The position numbers and the translations under genes were made by a program. DNA of 64,000 nt, taken from positions 62,001 through 126,000 of the forward strand of contig NZ_CAMGYZ010000012.1 of the NCBI RefSeq assembly GCF_946151055.1, in the 5' to 3' direction. The DNA comes from Bacillus sp. Marseille-Q3570 (GTDB lineage Bacteria; Bacillota; Bacilli; Bacillales; Fictibacillaceae). The notes beneath the pieces are model-generated. The model did not search any database, was not told where the DNA came from, and saw only the letters and a program-made list of their open reading frames with translations. How positions within the stretch are numbered: the first letter of the stretch is position 1; each line of letters begins with the position of its first letter. This document shows positions 24,727-35,020 of the stretch, one piece after another.

Positions 24727-26243
24727 TTACGACCATCGTCCTCCCAATCTTTCGAAACCCATTCCTGTTCTAATGCTTGTGGCTTTGCCAATGAAGGTCT
24801 TCTATTCAATAAATACAACGGCATCCTCAACAAAGAATCTTTCACACCTTTGCCATGCTGTTGTTCGATTGGCAAAAGGTAAGGAGTACCGAATGATTCC
24901 ATCTTACATAAATGCATGAGCACAATTGAGGTGAAAAATACCATCCCCAGAAAACCGAAGAATGTTGCCATGATCATGAATCCGACTCCTATGATCCTCA
25001 ACGTGTTTCCCATGTCATTCGTTGGTATGACAAACGAAAATATGGCCGTTATTGCAATCACAATAATCATGGTATTCGAAATCAAATTCGCTTCAACGAC
25101 AGCTGTACCGATTACCAACCCACCTACGATACCAATCGTTTGAGCGATCGGACTCGGTAGTCTGATCGCTGCCTCTCTTAGCACTTCCAATATCAAGACC
25201 ATCAGCAGCGCTTCCAAGAATGGAGGGAAAGGTATGTTTTCCAATGAACTCTTTACATTAAAGACCAGCTGCTGCGGGATCACTTCATAGTGGAATGAAA
25301 CAACAGCAATATAAAAAGCAGGTAACCATAACGTAACGACGAAGCCAATTAAACTTAATATCCGTACAAACGTACTGACGTTCCATCTTAAATTGTAATC
25401 ATCTGTGTTTTGGAAGAACGCTACAAACGTTACCGGTACGATTAATGCCGTAGAGCTTCCATCAACCATGATGGCTATCCTTCCTTCCAAAAGATGGCCA
25501 GCGACCCTGTCAAGACGTTCAGTACTGAGGATTTGCGGAAATGGAGACCAGCTACTATCTTCAATGAATTGCTCAATATCATTTGAGGAATGGATTGTAT
25601 CAACATCAATTGATTCCAGACGCATTTTTACTTTGTTTATCAAACTTTTATCTGTCAAGTTCTTCAAATAAACAATCGAAACTCTCTTATCTACAGCTTT
25701 ACCAATTTGAAAATAGTTGATTGTCAGGTGGTTATTCTTGATATCGTTTCGGATCAAATTCAGGTTTACATCCAGGTTCTCGATGAATCCTAAACGATTT
25801 CCACGTATGACTTGTTCATTTTTCGGTTCATCAGGATTCCTGACAGTTGTAGACTTTGCAAGAATCATGTAGATTTCACCATTATCCATCAAGAAAGCAC
25901 AATATCCATTCATAAGAAGCCTGTAAACTTCACTGAACGTTTTCACTTGCTTGATGGTTCTGATTGGAATCGTACCTGTAACCTCACCCGACTTCATTTC
26001 AAGAATCGGTTCTATGATTTTACTTTGAACAATCTGAGTATCAATTAAGGTTTCGAAATAAAGGAGTCTACAAAGACCATCGTTGAATTGTAACGATCTC
26101 GTTGAAAAATCATCATTATATGATAATACTTCCATTATTTCTTTACAGTTGTCCTCGAGGGTAGATAGGATGGGTTGGGTATCATTTGATATTTGATAAG
26201 ACTCCCTTCTATCTTTTGATTTATTCTTGAAGACTCGACCCAT
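24723..26243 (-). CDS. Germinant receptor subunit A
   Basis: GerA-family protein of about 506 residues: a soluble N-terminal region (roughly 1-270) and four to five membrane segments in the C-terminal half. Motifs include VEGRIAIMVDGSSTALIVP-like sequence (here LLEGRIAIMVDGSSTA), PAFYIAVVSFHYEVIPQQL and FPPFLEALLMVLILEVLREA, diagnostic of GerA subunits. Start set at ATG 26243 after GGGGG; a six-codon longer start is possible. First gene of the ger operon. Confidence 0.92.
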   Translation of the reverse strand: MGRVFKNKSKDRRESYQISNDTQPILSTLEDNCKEIMEVLSYNDDFSTRSLQFNDGLCRLLYFETLIDTQIVQSKIIEPILEMKSGEVTGTIPIRTIKQVKTFSEVYRLLMNGYCAFLMDNGEIYMILAKSTTVRNPDEPKNEQVIRGNRLGFIENLDVNLNLIRNDIKNNHLTINYFQIGKAVDKRVSIVYLKNLTDKSLINKVKMRLESIDVDTIHSSNDIEQFIEDSSWSPFPQILSTERLDRVAGHLLEGRIAIMVDGSSTALIVPVTFVAFFQNTDDYNLRWNVSTFVRILSLIGFVVTLWLPAFYIAVVSFHYEVIPQQLVFNVKSSLENIPFPPFLEALLMVLILEVLREAAIRLPSPIAQTIGIVGGLVIGTAVVEANLISNTMIIVIAITAIFSFVIPTNDMGNTLRIIGVGFMIMATFFGFLGMVFFTSIVLMHLCKMESFGTPYLLPIEQQHGKGVKDSLLRMPLYLLNRRPSLAKPQALEQEWVSKDWEDDGRK

Positions 26244-26448
26244 CTTCAAACCCCCGATCACTAAAATTACATTCTATTCGTAGGGTTTCCTTACGATGAG
26301 CTACTATTCGTATAAAAAATAGCTTCTTGTTTACATAATGTTTTTATGACTTACTTAATCGTGAATCATTTATTTGACGAAGCTTGATTTCATATTTTAA
26401 GAGCCTGTATAATGATGAGAGAATAGCTCGATACACAGGGGTGGCAAA

Positions 26449-26877
26449 ATGTTAGAAGGTTGGTTTGCGTGGTTCATCGTCTTCTGGACCCTTTTTTTGA
26501 TCGGAATGTTTGCAATCGGTGGATATTTCATGTTCCGCAAATTTCTTAAAAGGCTTCCTAAAGAAGACGGGATGTCCATATTAGATTGGCAGGATCATTA
26601 TATAAAAGAAACAAAGTACATGTGGTCACCAGAACAGAAACAGTTACTCGAAGAGCTCGTCGAGCCTGTTCCTGAGCTTTTCCGAGACGTTGCAAGAGAT
26701 AAGATCGCAGGGAAAATCGGTGAGTTAGCTCTTCGGGAAAAGGTAAAAACGATCGATCAAGATTTGATCATTCGTGGTTACATCATTGCAACACCTAAGC
26801 GGGATCACAAATTCCTGGTTAAGAAATTGAACCAGAAAAACATCGATACGGCACCATATAAACAATTATTAGGCTGA
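26449..26877 (+). CDS. yneK: DUF2621 membrane protein YneK
   Basis: A 142-residue protein with one N-terminal membrane segment (GWFAWFIVFWTLFLIGMFAIG) and a cytoplasmic domain containing FRKFLKRLPKEDGMS, LVEPVPELFRDVARDKIAGKIGE and YIIATPKRDHKFL. This matches YneK of B. subtilis, which lies beside ccdC there as here. Function unknown. A terminator at 26881 separates it from convergent ccdC. Confidence 0.85.
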   Translation: MLEGWFAWFIVFWTLFLIGMFAIGGYFMFRKFLKRLPKEDGMSILDWQDHYIKETKYMWSPEQKQLLEELVEPVPELFRDVARDKIAGKIGELALREKVKTIDQDLIIRGYIIATPKRDHKFLVKKLNQKNIDTAPYKQLLG

Positions 26878-26880
26878 CTA

Positions 26881-26911
26881 AAAGGCTGATCCGTTGGGAT
26901 CAGCCTTTTTC
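26881..26911. terminator. Terminator between yneK and ccdC
   Basis: AAGGCTGATCC / GGATCAGCCTT stem with Ts on the plus strand. Confidence 0.85.
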
Positions 26912-27368
26912 AATGAACTGCTTGTAGTTTTTTGAATTTGAGATACATAGCGATTCGCCAGGGCGCTATCATTCCGAATGCAAGTATGAAAAATAATCCG
27001 CTAGTCTCTTCAATTGAAATATACTGGCCAAGATATAGCTTCAGTACGATTCGAAATAACAATAAACCGAGCAGGATGAACACAAAAGCTTTCGATCTTT
27101 TCAAATAAATTGCATCTGAACGGCGCTCAAATGAGGAAGTCCGGATCAACAGAAAAGAAAATATGATTCCGACAACAAATGCTTCCAGTGCTTCACTCCA
27201 TGGGACACGTACGGGGGGATAAAAGAACATCAAAAATCCTGTCGACATGAACAATGGTGGTAATATTATTTTTCTGATAGTTGCCGGCTTCCGTGCTGCT
27301 TTCATTCTTATGTATAAAGCGACACAGGCCATGAATAAAGCGAGAATACTACTTATTATTACCCACAC
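26910..27368 (-). CDS. ccdC: CcdC-like membrane protein
   Basis: A 152-residue protein with about five hydrophobic segments; LPPLFMSTGFLMFFYPP and AFGMIAPWRIAMYLKFK are typical of CcdC (YneJ), linked with cytochrome c maturation in Bacillus by gene position rather than by a defined activity. Starts with GTG at 27368. It is 26 bp downstream of an mrpB-like gene, which occupies the place of the response-regulator-like yneI (ccdB) of B. subtilis. Confidence 0.83.
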   Translation of the reverse strand: MWVIISSILALFMACVALYIRMKAARKPATIRKIILPPLFMSTGFLMFFYPPVRVPWSEALEAFVVGIIFSFLLIRTSSFERRSDAIYLKRSKAFVFILLGLLLFRIVLKLYLGQYISIEETSGLFFILAFGMIAPWRIAMYLKFKKLQAVH

Positions 27369-27394
27369 ACTACTTACTTCCCTTCCCCAAAAAC

Positions 27395-27820
27395 CTAACC
27401 ACGATCCTCCGCAATCGTCAGGATGATTGTCATCGTCACACCTATGACCGTCAGATATACACCTAAATCGAACATTACAGCAGTTGCAAGTTCCGTATCA
27501 CCCAATAACGGGAGGTGGAAATGCCCAAACGTATGGCTTAAAAACGGCTGACCGAATATAAAAGAGCCTACTCCTGTTGCAAACGCAATCAGTAAGCCAG
27601 CAGCAATGAAATAACGGAAATTGACCCTAAGAACCTTTTGCATCGTCTTCAAACCGAATGTGATGTATAACAAGATAAAAGCACCGGCCGCCATCAAACC
27701 ACCGATGAACCCTCCGCCAGGAGCGTTATGCCCCGCAAAGAACAAATTGACTGAAAAAGCTAATATGACGAAGACGATGATCGCCGACGTTGTCTTAAGA
27801 ATAATATCATTTGATCGCAT
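27395..27820 (-). CDS. mrpB: Orphan Mrp-type Na+/H+ antiporter subunit B
   Basis: A 141-residue, four-segment membrane protein almost colinear with MrpB/MnhB: LFFAGHNAPGGGFIGGL, VNFRYFIAAGLLIAFATGVGS, FGQPFLSHTFGHF, GDTELATAVMFDLGVYLTV. Mrp complexes normally need six or seven subunits from one operon; none of the others is present here. It sits between ccdA and ccdC, in the place of the yneI gene of the B. subtilis locus. It may supplement an Mrp operon elsewhere or be a relic still intact. Confidence 0.92.
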   Translation of the reverse strand: MRSNDIILKTTSAIIVFVILAFSVNLFFAGHNAPGGGFIGGLMAAGAFILLYITFGLKTMQKVLRVNFRYFIAAGLLIAFATGVGSFIFGQPFLSHTFGHFHLPLLGDTELATAVMFDLGVYLTVIGVTMTIILTIAEDRG

Positions 27821-27912
27821 CTTTCCACTTCTGTCCCTTCTATATATGTATGGTTGGATACTATCTATTTTGCTGTTTGAACATTTGAAACCTTAGTATG
27901 CCCTTAATGGTA

Positions 27913-28094
27913 TAAAGAAAACTTAGCTAAGCCAAGCTTTAGCGCAGGCTGAGCATTAGTTGCCCTTATATTGAAGAAAGTATTTATACTTTCTTTAAAT
28001 GTAAAGAAAACTTAGCTAAGCCAAGCCTTAGCGCAGGCTATGCATCAGTTGCCCTTTACTGAAGAAAAGTTGTTAACTTTTCTTCAAGTGTAAC
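27913..28094. repeat. Two tandem 89-bp repeat units
   Basis: Copy 1 (27913-28001) and copy 2 (28002-28094) share TAAAGAAAACTTAGCTAAG, CCAAGC-TTAGCGCAGGCT and GAAGAAAGTAT...ATACTTTCTT-like hairpins. Related copies lie at 31625-31686 and, inverted, at 37550-37640. Confidence 0.85.
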
Positions 28095-28160
28095 AAACAA
28101 CATAACAAGTTCAAATTAAAAGGGGGCCGTAAACATCGCTGGGCGACCTCTAACTTCCAT

Positions 28161-28874
28161 TTAAAAACCATAGAATCCATTAAAAAAGCGATTCGCAAGA
28201 AAGGATGTCAGTTTTGTCATCCAATCGAAATAGAGGAACACACCCATGAATATCATGATCGCACCGCCCGCTTGCATCACTCTTCTGCTGTGCCGCTTGA
28301 TCCAAGTCATCTGTCCCATGAAGAAGGACATGACGAAGAATGGAATTGAAAAACCGAGCACATAAGCCAACATATAAAACATCGCTTGCCCAGGGTTGGT
28401 AGCCGCTAAATAAATGACTCCGGATAGGATCGGTCCTGTACATGGCGTCCATCCTGCTGCAAACCCCATACCAATTCCAACTGAACCAAGGTATCCGGCA
28501 GGTCGTTTTTGAAATTTGAACCTTCGTTCTTTCATCAAAAAGTCTGGTTTGAATACACCTAGAACGACCAAACCGAAAAGGACAATTAAAATCGCGCCGA
28601 TCTGCCGGATCATATCTTTATATTGGAAAAAGAATGTTCCGAACCACGATGTACTTAAACCCAGGAAAATGAAAATACTTGAAAAACCTACGAGAAAAAG
28701 TGCGGTATGGAGTATTGCCCGTTTTCTGAGCATCCCCTTTTCTTCTTTCAGCTCATGCACCGAAACCCCAGTGATATAAGACAAAAATGCTGGGTATAGC
28801 GGAAGGCAGCATGGTGAAATGAAGGACAAGAACCCAGCACCCAATGCCAAAAATACATTAATATCAGCGGCCAT
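28161..28874 (-). CDS. ccdA: Cytochrome c biogenesis protein CcdA
   Basis: Membrane thiol-disulfide transporter of 237 residues with six segments, passing electrons from thioredoxin to extracytoplasmic proteins for cytochrome c maturation and spore synthesis. The two redox cysteines are in [13 protein letters not shown] and [13 protein letters not shown] 28874 follows GAGGGG. Followed by the repeat pair and mrpB, then ccdC. Confidence 0.93.
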   Translation of the reverse strand: MAADINVFLALGAGFLSFISPCCLPLYPAFLSYITGVSVHELKEEKGMLRKRAILHTALFLVGFSSIFIFLGLSTSWFGTFFFQYKDMIRQIGAILIVLFGLVVLGVFKPDFLMKERRFKFQKRPAGYLGSVGIGMGFAAGWTPCTGPILSGVIYLAATNPGQAMFYMLAYVLGFSIPFFVMSFFMGQMTWIKRHSRRVMQAGGAIMIFMGVFLYFDWMTKLTSFLANRFFNGFYGF

Positions 28875-28916
28875 GATCTCAACCCCTCGTCCGCTATTGA
28901 AGAATCTACATTCAGT

Positions 28917-29783
28917 CTACTCTGTTGAGTTGACGGGTTCAACAGGAGCACCAAGGTATTCTTCAAGTGTCAGATTTTGTTCATAAATCGCTTTAGCATG
29001 TTCCTTGCCAACATAGCGTAAATGCCAAGGTTCATATTGATAACCGGTGATTTCTTCTTTCCCCTTCGGATAACGGACGATAAAGCCATATTTATGAGCA
29101 TTGTCCTTCACCCATTTACCTGCTGTCGTTTCACCAAACTCTTCTATTAAACCAAAATCAACTTCTGGAGACGTCACATCCATGGTCAAACCCGTCTGAT
29201 GTTCACTCTGACCAGCTTGCGCACTATATTTGTTCGCTTCCTCATGACCATTCTTCTCCGCGTTTGAAGCGAAGATTGATTTCTGAGTTGAATATGAACG
29301 ATAACCAGATTGAGCTAATAACGGGATTCCGTCAGTTTCCGCTTGAGCAAACATTTCTTCAATCGCTTCTGCAGCAACCTCCTGCATCTGCTTCTTTGGA
29401 TGGTCCTCTTCAAAAGTGAATGGAATTTCCGGCACTGTCAATGTTTCAGGTATAAAGTCCGCAGGCAGGTTCCGCTCTTTGTTGACTAAGACCAATGGAT
29501 CCATCACATTCGTAACGATCTTTTCACCATCTGCATTTACGGTCACCGTTTCTTCAGGCGAAGGAAGCACCGGACCTTTGTCAGCTTCTTTCTCCTCATC
29601 AGTATTTTGATCATTTTGATCTTGTTCCGGCTCTAGTTCATCTTCCTCTTTTTGTCCGGAAGGTTGTTCAGATGGCTGTCCTTCGGTCTGGTCCTTCTTT
29701 TCAAAAGGGTTCGGAATGGAAGAACAACCTGATAATAATAAAGAGAGACTTGTAATACTTATTAATATCGTACGTGATTTCAT
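28917..29783 (-). CDS. D-Ala-D-Ala carboxypeptidase lipoprotein (VanY/YodJ-like)
   Basis: M15B peptidase trimming cell-wall peptides. The 288-residue protein has a lipoprotein signal (LLLSGCSS), a long acidic low-complexity linker (about residues 30-80), and a C-terminal domain with the zinc motif QSEHQTGLTMDV and EPWHLRYVG. Close in layout to B. subtilis YodJ. Exact bond specificity (DD or LD) is open. Confidence 0.88.
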   Translation of the reverse strand: MKSRTILISITSLSLLLSGCSSIPNPFEKKDQTEGQPSEQPSGQKEEDELEPEQDQNDQNTDEEKEADKGPVLPSPEETVTVNADGEKIVTNVMDPLVLVNKERNLPADFIPETLTVPEIPFTFEEDHPKKQMQEVAAEAIEEMFAQAETDGIPLLAQSGYRSYSTQKSIFASNAEKNGHEEANKYSAQAGQSEHQTGLTMDVTSPEVDFGLIEEFGETTAGKWVKDNAHKYGFIVRYPKGKEEITGYQYEPWHLRYVGKEHAKAIYEQNLTLEEYLGAPVEPVNSTE

Positions 29784-29803
29784 GGTTTCACACCTTTATG
29801 TCT

Positions 29804-30355
29804 TCAATTCTGTTTTTTCATCATTGTTCGCAGGCTTAGTAGAAATGCTATACTCACGCCCATCAAGATCAACTTGCCCAGCATATTCCATTCTAACACC
29901 TGAGTGACTGCTAAAGCTTCTAATAGTAGTGCCGGGAATTTCCCCAAGGTACTGGCAACAAAAAATATCCATATGGAGACAGTGCCGATCGCAGAGAAAA
30001 ACGTCACCACACCTGATGGCATGAAGGGCATGAGACGGAGGGCAAAAATGAAAATGAACGCTTTCTTCCCTTCCAGCTCAATCAAACTCTCAGCTCTTGA
30101 ATAGCGTTCCAGCTTCGTCCGGGTGAATTTCCTGAATCCTTTACGATACAAAAGGAAGGCTATGAGAGCACCGGCCGCCTCTCCTGCGAAGGAGATGGCT
30201 GTTCCCCAAAAGAATCCGAAAAAATAAAGATTAGCAGCCGTCAGAAAATAACTTGGAAGAAAGCCAGAAATCGCAATCAGTATATTCAACGTAATACTGA
30301 TCAGAACAGCAAGATGAGGGTAATCTCGAAACAGACTGATGATTGTATCTCCCAT
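29804..30355 (-). CDS. TVP38/TMEM64 family membrane protein
   Basis: A 183-residue VTT/DedA-like membrane protein with about five hydrophobic stretches. The family core is visible as FFWGTAISFAGEAAGALIAFLLYR and FIFALRLMPFMPSGVVTFFSA. The start at 30355 follows GGAGAGAGGGT. Function unknown; related proteins may act on lipids. Twenty bases from yodJ, so perhaps co-transcribed. Confidence 0.82.
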   Translation of the reverse strand: MGDTIISLFRDYPHLAVLISITLNILIAISGFLPSYFLTAANLYFFGFFWGTAISFAGEAAGALIAFLLYRKGFRKFTRTKLERYSRAESLIELEGKKAFIFIFALRLMPFMPSGVVTFFSAIGTVSIWIFFVASTLGKFPALLLEALAVTQVLEWNMLGKLILMGVSIAFLLSLRTMMKKQN

Positions 30356-30425
30356 TACCCTCTCTCCTTAGATTCATTTTATTAGACGCATCTTATACAA
30401 AACATGTTTCATTACAATTCATAAC

Positions 30426-31490
30426 TCAACAATACGAATGAAGTTGCAGCTTTTGAATCATATTCTTCACCGACTTTAAGCCATCTTCAAGATTTTCGAT
30501 AGCCAAATCAATGACAGGTGAATGATATTGATGCGCAGTAAAATTGTATTTAGGATCATAATAGGTCACTAACAGAACTCGAACGACATTTTCATAGTCT
30601 TTTTCATGAAAGGATAGCAGGATACTCTCATAGACCTCAGAAGCTAATCGTTTCTTCAAAAGGTGCAAAGCCTCTCCGATCTGATCATGAAACAGCTCTG
30701 GCTGATAGGTTTCACAAATCGACTGGACTCGGCTTTCTAATGGGTAATGAATATGGAGCCGCTTCCCTTTTTCTTTTCCTTTTAAAATCCAATCCGGTAC
30801 AATCACCCGACCGATCCGTTTACTTTCAGACTCGATAATGTAATACGGATGTTGATCTATTTGTTGGAGACGCCGGAATAAGTCGCGATCGAACATCTTC
30901 TGTGAACGGCCTTCGTTCCCGATTTCTCCGAAAATCGATCCGCGATGACCCGCCAGGTTTTCAAGGTTGATCACAGGATAACCTTCCTCCTGGAGGACTT
31001 CCAATATGTCAGTTTTTCTTGTCCCCGTCAATCCTTCCAGCACGATGAACTGCTTCGGAGTTTTAGAATATTGTTCTAACTTAGCCGTGATATATTGGCG
31101 GTAGGAACGGATCCCACCGTTGAGCTGACAGCAATCAAGACCCATCAGTTTCATGACAGTAGCAAAGCTGTTGCTTCTCATACCGCCGCGAGCACAATAG
31201 ATCAAGTATGGCTTTCTATCTGAATCACCTAAGCCTTTCAATCGTTCAACCATTTGAGGGAGCTTCGGTGAAACAATGGATAGACCCAACATTTTCGCCT
31301 CTTCTTCTCCGATCTGCTTGTAAGTGGTCCCAACTTCCTCCCGCTCTTCATTACTGAAAATCGGCACATTGGTCGCTCCTTCGATATGGAACTCATGAAA
31401 CTCCTTCGGAGATCGGACATCGATTATATGAAAATCTGATAGATTGATCGATTCTATAGGAACAACTGGTACTGATCTGGTATCTGACAT
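30426..31490 (-). CDS. mnmH: tRNA 2-selenouridine synthase
   Basis: Uses selenophosphate to convert 2-thiouridine at the wobble base of tRNA(Lys/Glu/Gln) to 2-selenouridine. The 354 residues comprise an N-terminal rhodanese domain with the active cysteine in YCARGGMRS, and a C-terminal P-loop domain with LEGLTGTRKTDIL and a GSIFGEIG motif. It is the second consumer of SelD product in this window, 25 kb from selD. No other tRNA-modification gene adjoins it. Confidence 0.93.
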   Translation of the reverse strand: MSDTRSVPVVPIESINLSDFHIIDVRSPKEFHEFHIEGATNVPIFSNEEREEVGTTYKQIGEEEAKMLGLSIVSPKLPQMVERLKGLGDSDRKPYLIYCARGGMRSNSFATVMKLMGLDCCQLNGGIRSYRQYITAKLEQYSKTPKQFIVLEGLTGTRKTDILEVLQEEGYPVINLENLAGHRGSIFGEIGNEGRSQKMFDRDLFRRLQQIDQHPYYIIESESKRIGRVIVPDWILKGKEKGKRLHIHYPLESRVQSICETYQPELFHDQIGEALHLLKKRLASEVYESILLSFHEKDYENVVRVLLVTYYDPKYNFTAHQYHSPVIDLAIENLEDGLKSVKNMIQKLQLHSYC

Positions 31491-31624
31491 ACTATCAATC
31501 CCTTTTCTGACTAATCAAATCGTACCTTCATCGATTTATATTCGTCAAGGTATATACAACTTAATTCATGAATTAGACATTACTCTTCACAGTATAACCG
31601 ATAAATTGTCATTTAAAGAAACTA

Positions 31625-31686
31625 CGAAAAAGCCAAGCCTTAGTTACCTTTATATTGAAGAAAGTATATATACTTTCTTTAAATGT
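31625..31686. repeat. Partial copy of the 89-bp repeat
   Basis: AAAGCCAAGCCTTAG followed by TTATATTGAAGAAAGTATATATACTTTC matches the second half of the unit at 27913. Confidence 0.75.
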
Positions 31687-31714
31687 AAAAAAGCACTCAT
31701 CAATTTGAGTGCTT
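31687..31714 (-). terminator. yneF terminator
   Basis: AAGCACTCAAATTGATGAGTGCTT hairpin followed by Ts on the minus strand. Confidence 0.85.
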
Positions 31715-31723
31715 GTCCACCAT

Positions 31724-31939
31724 CTATTTCATTTGTTTTTGCATTGCTTGCATCATCTGATTTATCTTCTTCTGGGATGGTTTTTGTCCCATCTGCATCA
31801 TCATCACTCGTAACATGTTTTCGTTAATCGGTGGATTCTTCTTAAGATAACTCATCATATATTTGCGGGCAATAAAAAAGCCAAGCGCAGCACCAGCGAG
31901 CAACGCAACAAAGCCCACAACAAAATACATCCAATCCAT
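31724..31939 (-). CDS. yneF: UPF0154 membrane protein YneF
   Basis: A 71-residue protein: one N-terminal membrane helix ([21 protein letters not shown]) and a Met/Gln-rich tail with [21 protein letters not shown], the UPF0154 signature. Next to sirA and tkt as in B. subtilis. Function unknown. Confidence 0.9.
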   Translation of the reverse strand: MDWMYFVVGFVALLAGAALGFFIARKYMMSYLKKNPPINENMLRVMMMQMGQKPSQKKINQMMQAMQKQMK

Positions 31940-32192
31940 GCTAAAACTTCTCCCTTCTGGTTGTCTAGAACTAGTGTACTATAAATTCCATTTCAAACTC
32001 AATATTTGGACTGCAATTTTTTAAAAGAATTGGATTTGTTTTTCTTCGTTATGGTATTTTGCATTCACTTAAAGTCGATAACATCAAAGGAGATGGGGCG
32101 TGTCGAAATCGTCAAATGTCGGTAAAATGAAATTTTCGATAAAAACTGGAAAATGCGCACAAATGGAAAATAATATACAATCAACGCTCACC

Positions 32193-32633
32193 TTAGATGT
32201 AATGGGCTTGCTTGATCGGACTCAGCCATCCGATACTGTTCCCTTCCAAATCGACAGCTAGAAAAGAGCTCTCGATTTTTCTCAAATGCTCGAACACCAA
32301 TATTTCCGCTTCAAAACTCCCGGTTGATATAAGCGACAGTCTTCTACCCTTATTCGTGACGACAGCCCTGCTTCCTGTTGAATAGATGGTCAACTGCTGC
32401 TTTTCCTTCTTCATTTTGAAACCTTTCTGCTTTGAATCAATCTTGTTCATATGATAATCAAACACGTGAAAAGGGATCGTACGTGTAATATATTTATATT
32501 GCCGATCAATGATTTCAACTAATGAAGGAACAGGACGGGAAGCCTCAACAAAAAAATGATAAAGAACCTGTTCACGCCCAAAATAATGAAAGGCGACTTC
32601 TTTTTCAATCAAGTAAATATCATAGTTCCGCAC
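32193..32633 (-). CDS. sirA: Sporulation inhibitor of replication SirA
   Basis: In B. subtilis SirA binds DnaA domain I and blocks new rounds of replication at sporulation onset. The 146-residue product begins YDIYLIEKEVAFHYFGRE and ends FLAVDLEGNSIGWLSPIK, matching SirA (YneE), and lies between yneF and tkt as expected. The middle is diverged. Its Spo0A-dependent expression is known from B. subtilis, not seen here. Confidence 0.87.
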   Translation of the reverse strand: MRNYDIYLIEKEVAFHYFGREQVLYHFFVEASRPVPSLVEIIDRQYKYITRTIPFHVFDYHMNKIDSKQKGFKMKKEKQQLTIYSTGSRAVVTNKGRRLSLISTGSFEAEILVFEHLRKIESSFLAVDLEGNSIGWLSPIKQAHYI

Positions 32634-32754
32634 CGATATTCACTCCTATTTCCAGACTTGTCCATCTAGTATATCGAAGCACTGGAAAAAGTGGTGTCAA
32701 TCGGTGTAGGTTGTCAATGACTAGTTTTGTCGAATACCTTGAAATGAAGTATAA

Positions 32755-32785
32755 AGAACACCAGACCTTAGTGATCTGGTGTTCC
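32755..32785 (-). terminator. tkt terminator
   Basis: GAACACCAGATC / GGTCTGGTGTTC hairpin followed by TTTAT on the minus strand. Confidence 0.8.
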
Positions 32786-32799
32786 TCATTTGATTATAT

Positions 32800-34797
32800 T
32801 TAGTCGTTCAATAATGCTTTCACTTTTGCAACAACCGTTTCAACTGTGAAACCATATTCCTTGATGACCCTGTCACCAGGGGCAGAAGCTCCGAATCGGT
32901 CGATTGCAAGGATATCCCCCTCATCGCCAGTGTATTTGTGCCAGCCATGAGAAGCCCCCATTTCGATTGCAAGTCGCTTCTTGATCGCTTTTGGAATGAC
33001 GCTTTCTTTATAATCTTGTGGTTGTTCTTCAAATCGATCCCATGACGGCATACTTACGACAGAAACATTGATTCCTTCTTGTTCAAGTGCTTCTTTCGCT
33101 TCAACTGCAAGAGATACCTCTGAACCTGTAGCAAGTAACAGTACATCTGCTGGTCCTTCCGTAACAGGTGCTACCACATATGCACCTTTACGAACTCCAT
33201 CTTCGTTAGAACCTTTCAAAGTAGGAACGCCTTGTCTTGTCAACACGAGTGCTGTAGGATTCGACTGACTTTCAAGTGCAATTTTCCACGCTGCCACGGC
33301 TTCGTTACCGTCAGCTGGTCGGATGATGCTAAGATTCGGCATCGCACGTAAAGAAGAAAGCTGTTCAACTGGTTCGTGGGTAGGTCCGTCTTCACCAACC
33401 GCGATGGAATCGTGAGTCAGTACATATGTCACAGGTAGTCCCATCAAGGCAGATAGTCTCATAGCTGGGCGAAGATAATCTGAGAATACGAAGAATGTAC
33501 CACCATATACCTTCAAGCCTCCATGCAACTGCATACCGTTAAGTGCAGCCGCCATAGCAAATTCACGTACACCGAACCAGATATTACGACCGCTGTAGTC
33601 GTTCCGTGAGTATGTTCCTTTGTCTTTCATCATCGTTTTGTTCGATCCGGCGAGGTCTGCAGAACCACCAAAGAAATTAGGTACGCGATTTGCAATTGCA
33701 TTCAATGCTTCACCAGAAGATGCACGTGTTGCAAGCTTGTCTTCTCCAGCAACATATTGAGGAAGCTCGGCATCCCATCCTTCGGGCAGCTCTCCTTTAA
33801 TCGCTTTCGATAATTGATCTGCTAACTCAGGGTATTTCTGTTGATATGCTTCAAACAATTCATTCCATTGTTGTTCCTTTTGAGCACCTTTTTCTTTAAG
33901 TTGACTGAAGTGGTCTCTCACTTCATCCGGAACATGAAAATCTTCTTCAAATGTCCACTTGTAGTATTCTTTCGTCAATTTGATTTCATCTGTTCCAAGC
34001 GGTGCACCGTGGGAAGCGGATTTTCCGGATTTATTCGGTGAACCGTGACCGATGACTGTCTTCACTTCGATCAAAGTAGGACGGTCCGTGTTGGCTCTCG
34101 CTTCAGCAAGTGCTTTGTCCAATGTATCAAGATCAGTTCCTTCTTCTACGTAGATTACTTGCCAGCCGTAAGCTTCGAAACGATCTTTAACGCTTTCAGA
34201 GAAGGACATGTGAAGGTCACCATCGAGAGAAATGTCGTTGGAATCATACATGACGATCAAACGACCAAGACGCAGATGCCCTGCAAGAGATGCAGCTTCT
34301 GCTGATACACCTTCCATCAAATCACCATCGCCACAGATGCTGTAGGTATAGTGATAAACAACGTTGAAATCATCACGATTGTATGTAGCAGCTAAATGAC
34401 GTTCTGCCATCGCCATACCAACGGCCATTGCAATTCCTTGACCTAGTGGTCCGGTAGTTGCTTCAACACCTGGTGTATCTCCGTATTCAGGATGTCCTGG
34501 TGTCTTACTCCCCCATTGTCGGAAGTTCTTCAAATCATCTAATGATACGTCGTATCCAAAGAGATGTAGCAGACTATATAAAAGCATGGAACCGTGACCA
34601 GCTGATAATACAAAACGATCTCTATTAAACCAATCAGGGTTTAATGGGTTATGGTTCATATGCTTACTCCATAATGCATAAGCCATCGGCGCAGCGCCCA
34701 TCGGCATACCTGGATGTCCAGAATTCGCTTTTTCTACGCTATCGATGGACAATGTACGAATAGTATTGATTGATAATTGATCAATTGAAGTTGACAC
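32800..34797 (-). CDS. tkt: Transketolase
   Basis: Thiamine-diphosphate enzyme of the pentose phosphate pathway, cytosolic. The 665 residues show full family layout: [38 protein letters not shown], the ThDP motif [19 protein letters not shown], and C-terminal [20 protein letters not shown]. Flanked by sirA and ynzC region, the standard Bacillus neighbourhood. Confidence 0.97.
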   Translation of the reverse strand: MSTSIDQLSINTIRTLSIDSVEKANSGHPGMPMGAAPMAYALWSKHMNHNPLNPDWFNRDRFVLSAGHGSMLLYSLLHLFGYDVSLDDLKNFRQWGSKTPGHPEYGDTPGVEATTGPLGQGIAMAVGMAMAERHLAATYNRDDFNVVYHYTYSICGDGDLMEGVSAEAASLAGHLRLGRLIVMYDSNDISLDGDLHMSFSESVKDRFEAYGWQVIYVEEGTDLDTLDKALAEARANTDRPTLIEVKTVIGHGSPNKSGKSASHGAPLGTDEIKLTKEYYKWTFEEDFHVPDEVRDHFSQLKEKGAQKEQQWNELFEAYQQKYPELADQLSKAIKGELPEGWDAELPQYVAGEDKLATRASSGEALNAIANRVPNFFGGSADLAGSNKTMMKDKGTYSRNDYSGRNIWFGVREFAMAAALNGMQLHGGLKVYGGTFFVFSDYLRPAMRLSALMGLPVTYVLTHDSIAVGEDGPTHEPVEQLSSLRAMPNLSIIRPADGNEAVAAWKIALESQSNPTALVLTRQGVPTLKGSNEDGVRKGAYVVAPVTEGPADVLLLATGSEVSLAVEAKEALEQEGINVSVVSMPSWDRFEEQPQDYKESVIPKAIKKRLAIEMGASHGWHKYTGDEGDILAIDRFGASAPGDRVIKEYGFTVETVVAKVKALLND

Positions 34798-34969
34798 GAC
34801 GATTCATCCTTTCTTGTTACACCTTTATTCTTTCATTCCTTTTCCATGATATACTCTCTAAACAAAATTCACAAGACTCGCGTCCATTCGTCATAAAAAT
34901 TCAAAATCATGCAGATTTCAAACAAATACAGTGTTTCATGATCGAGTCATAGTATAATATACAAAACAA

Positions 34970-35003
34970 AAATGCCTATACCATCTGTTATGGTACAGGC
35001 ATT
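34970..35003 (-). terminator. Terminator of the HesB-like gene
   Basis: AATGCCTGTACCATA / TATGGTATAGGCATT hairpin with T-run on the minus strand. Confidence 0.8.
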
Positions 35004-35020
35004 CCTTTAAGTATCTACAA

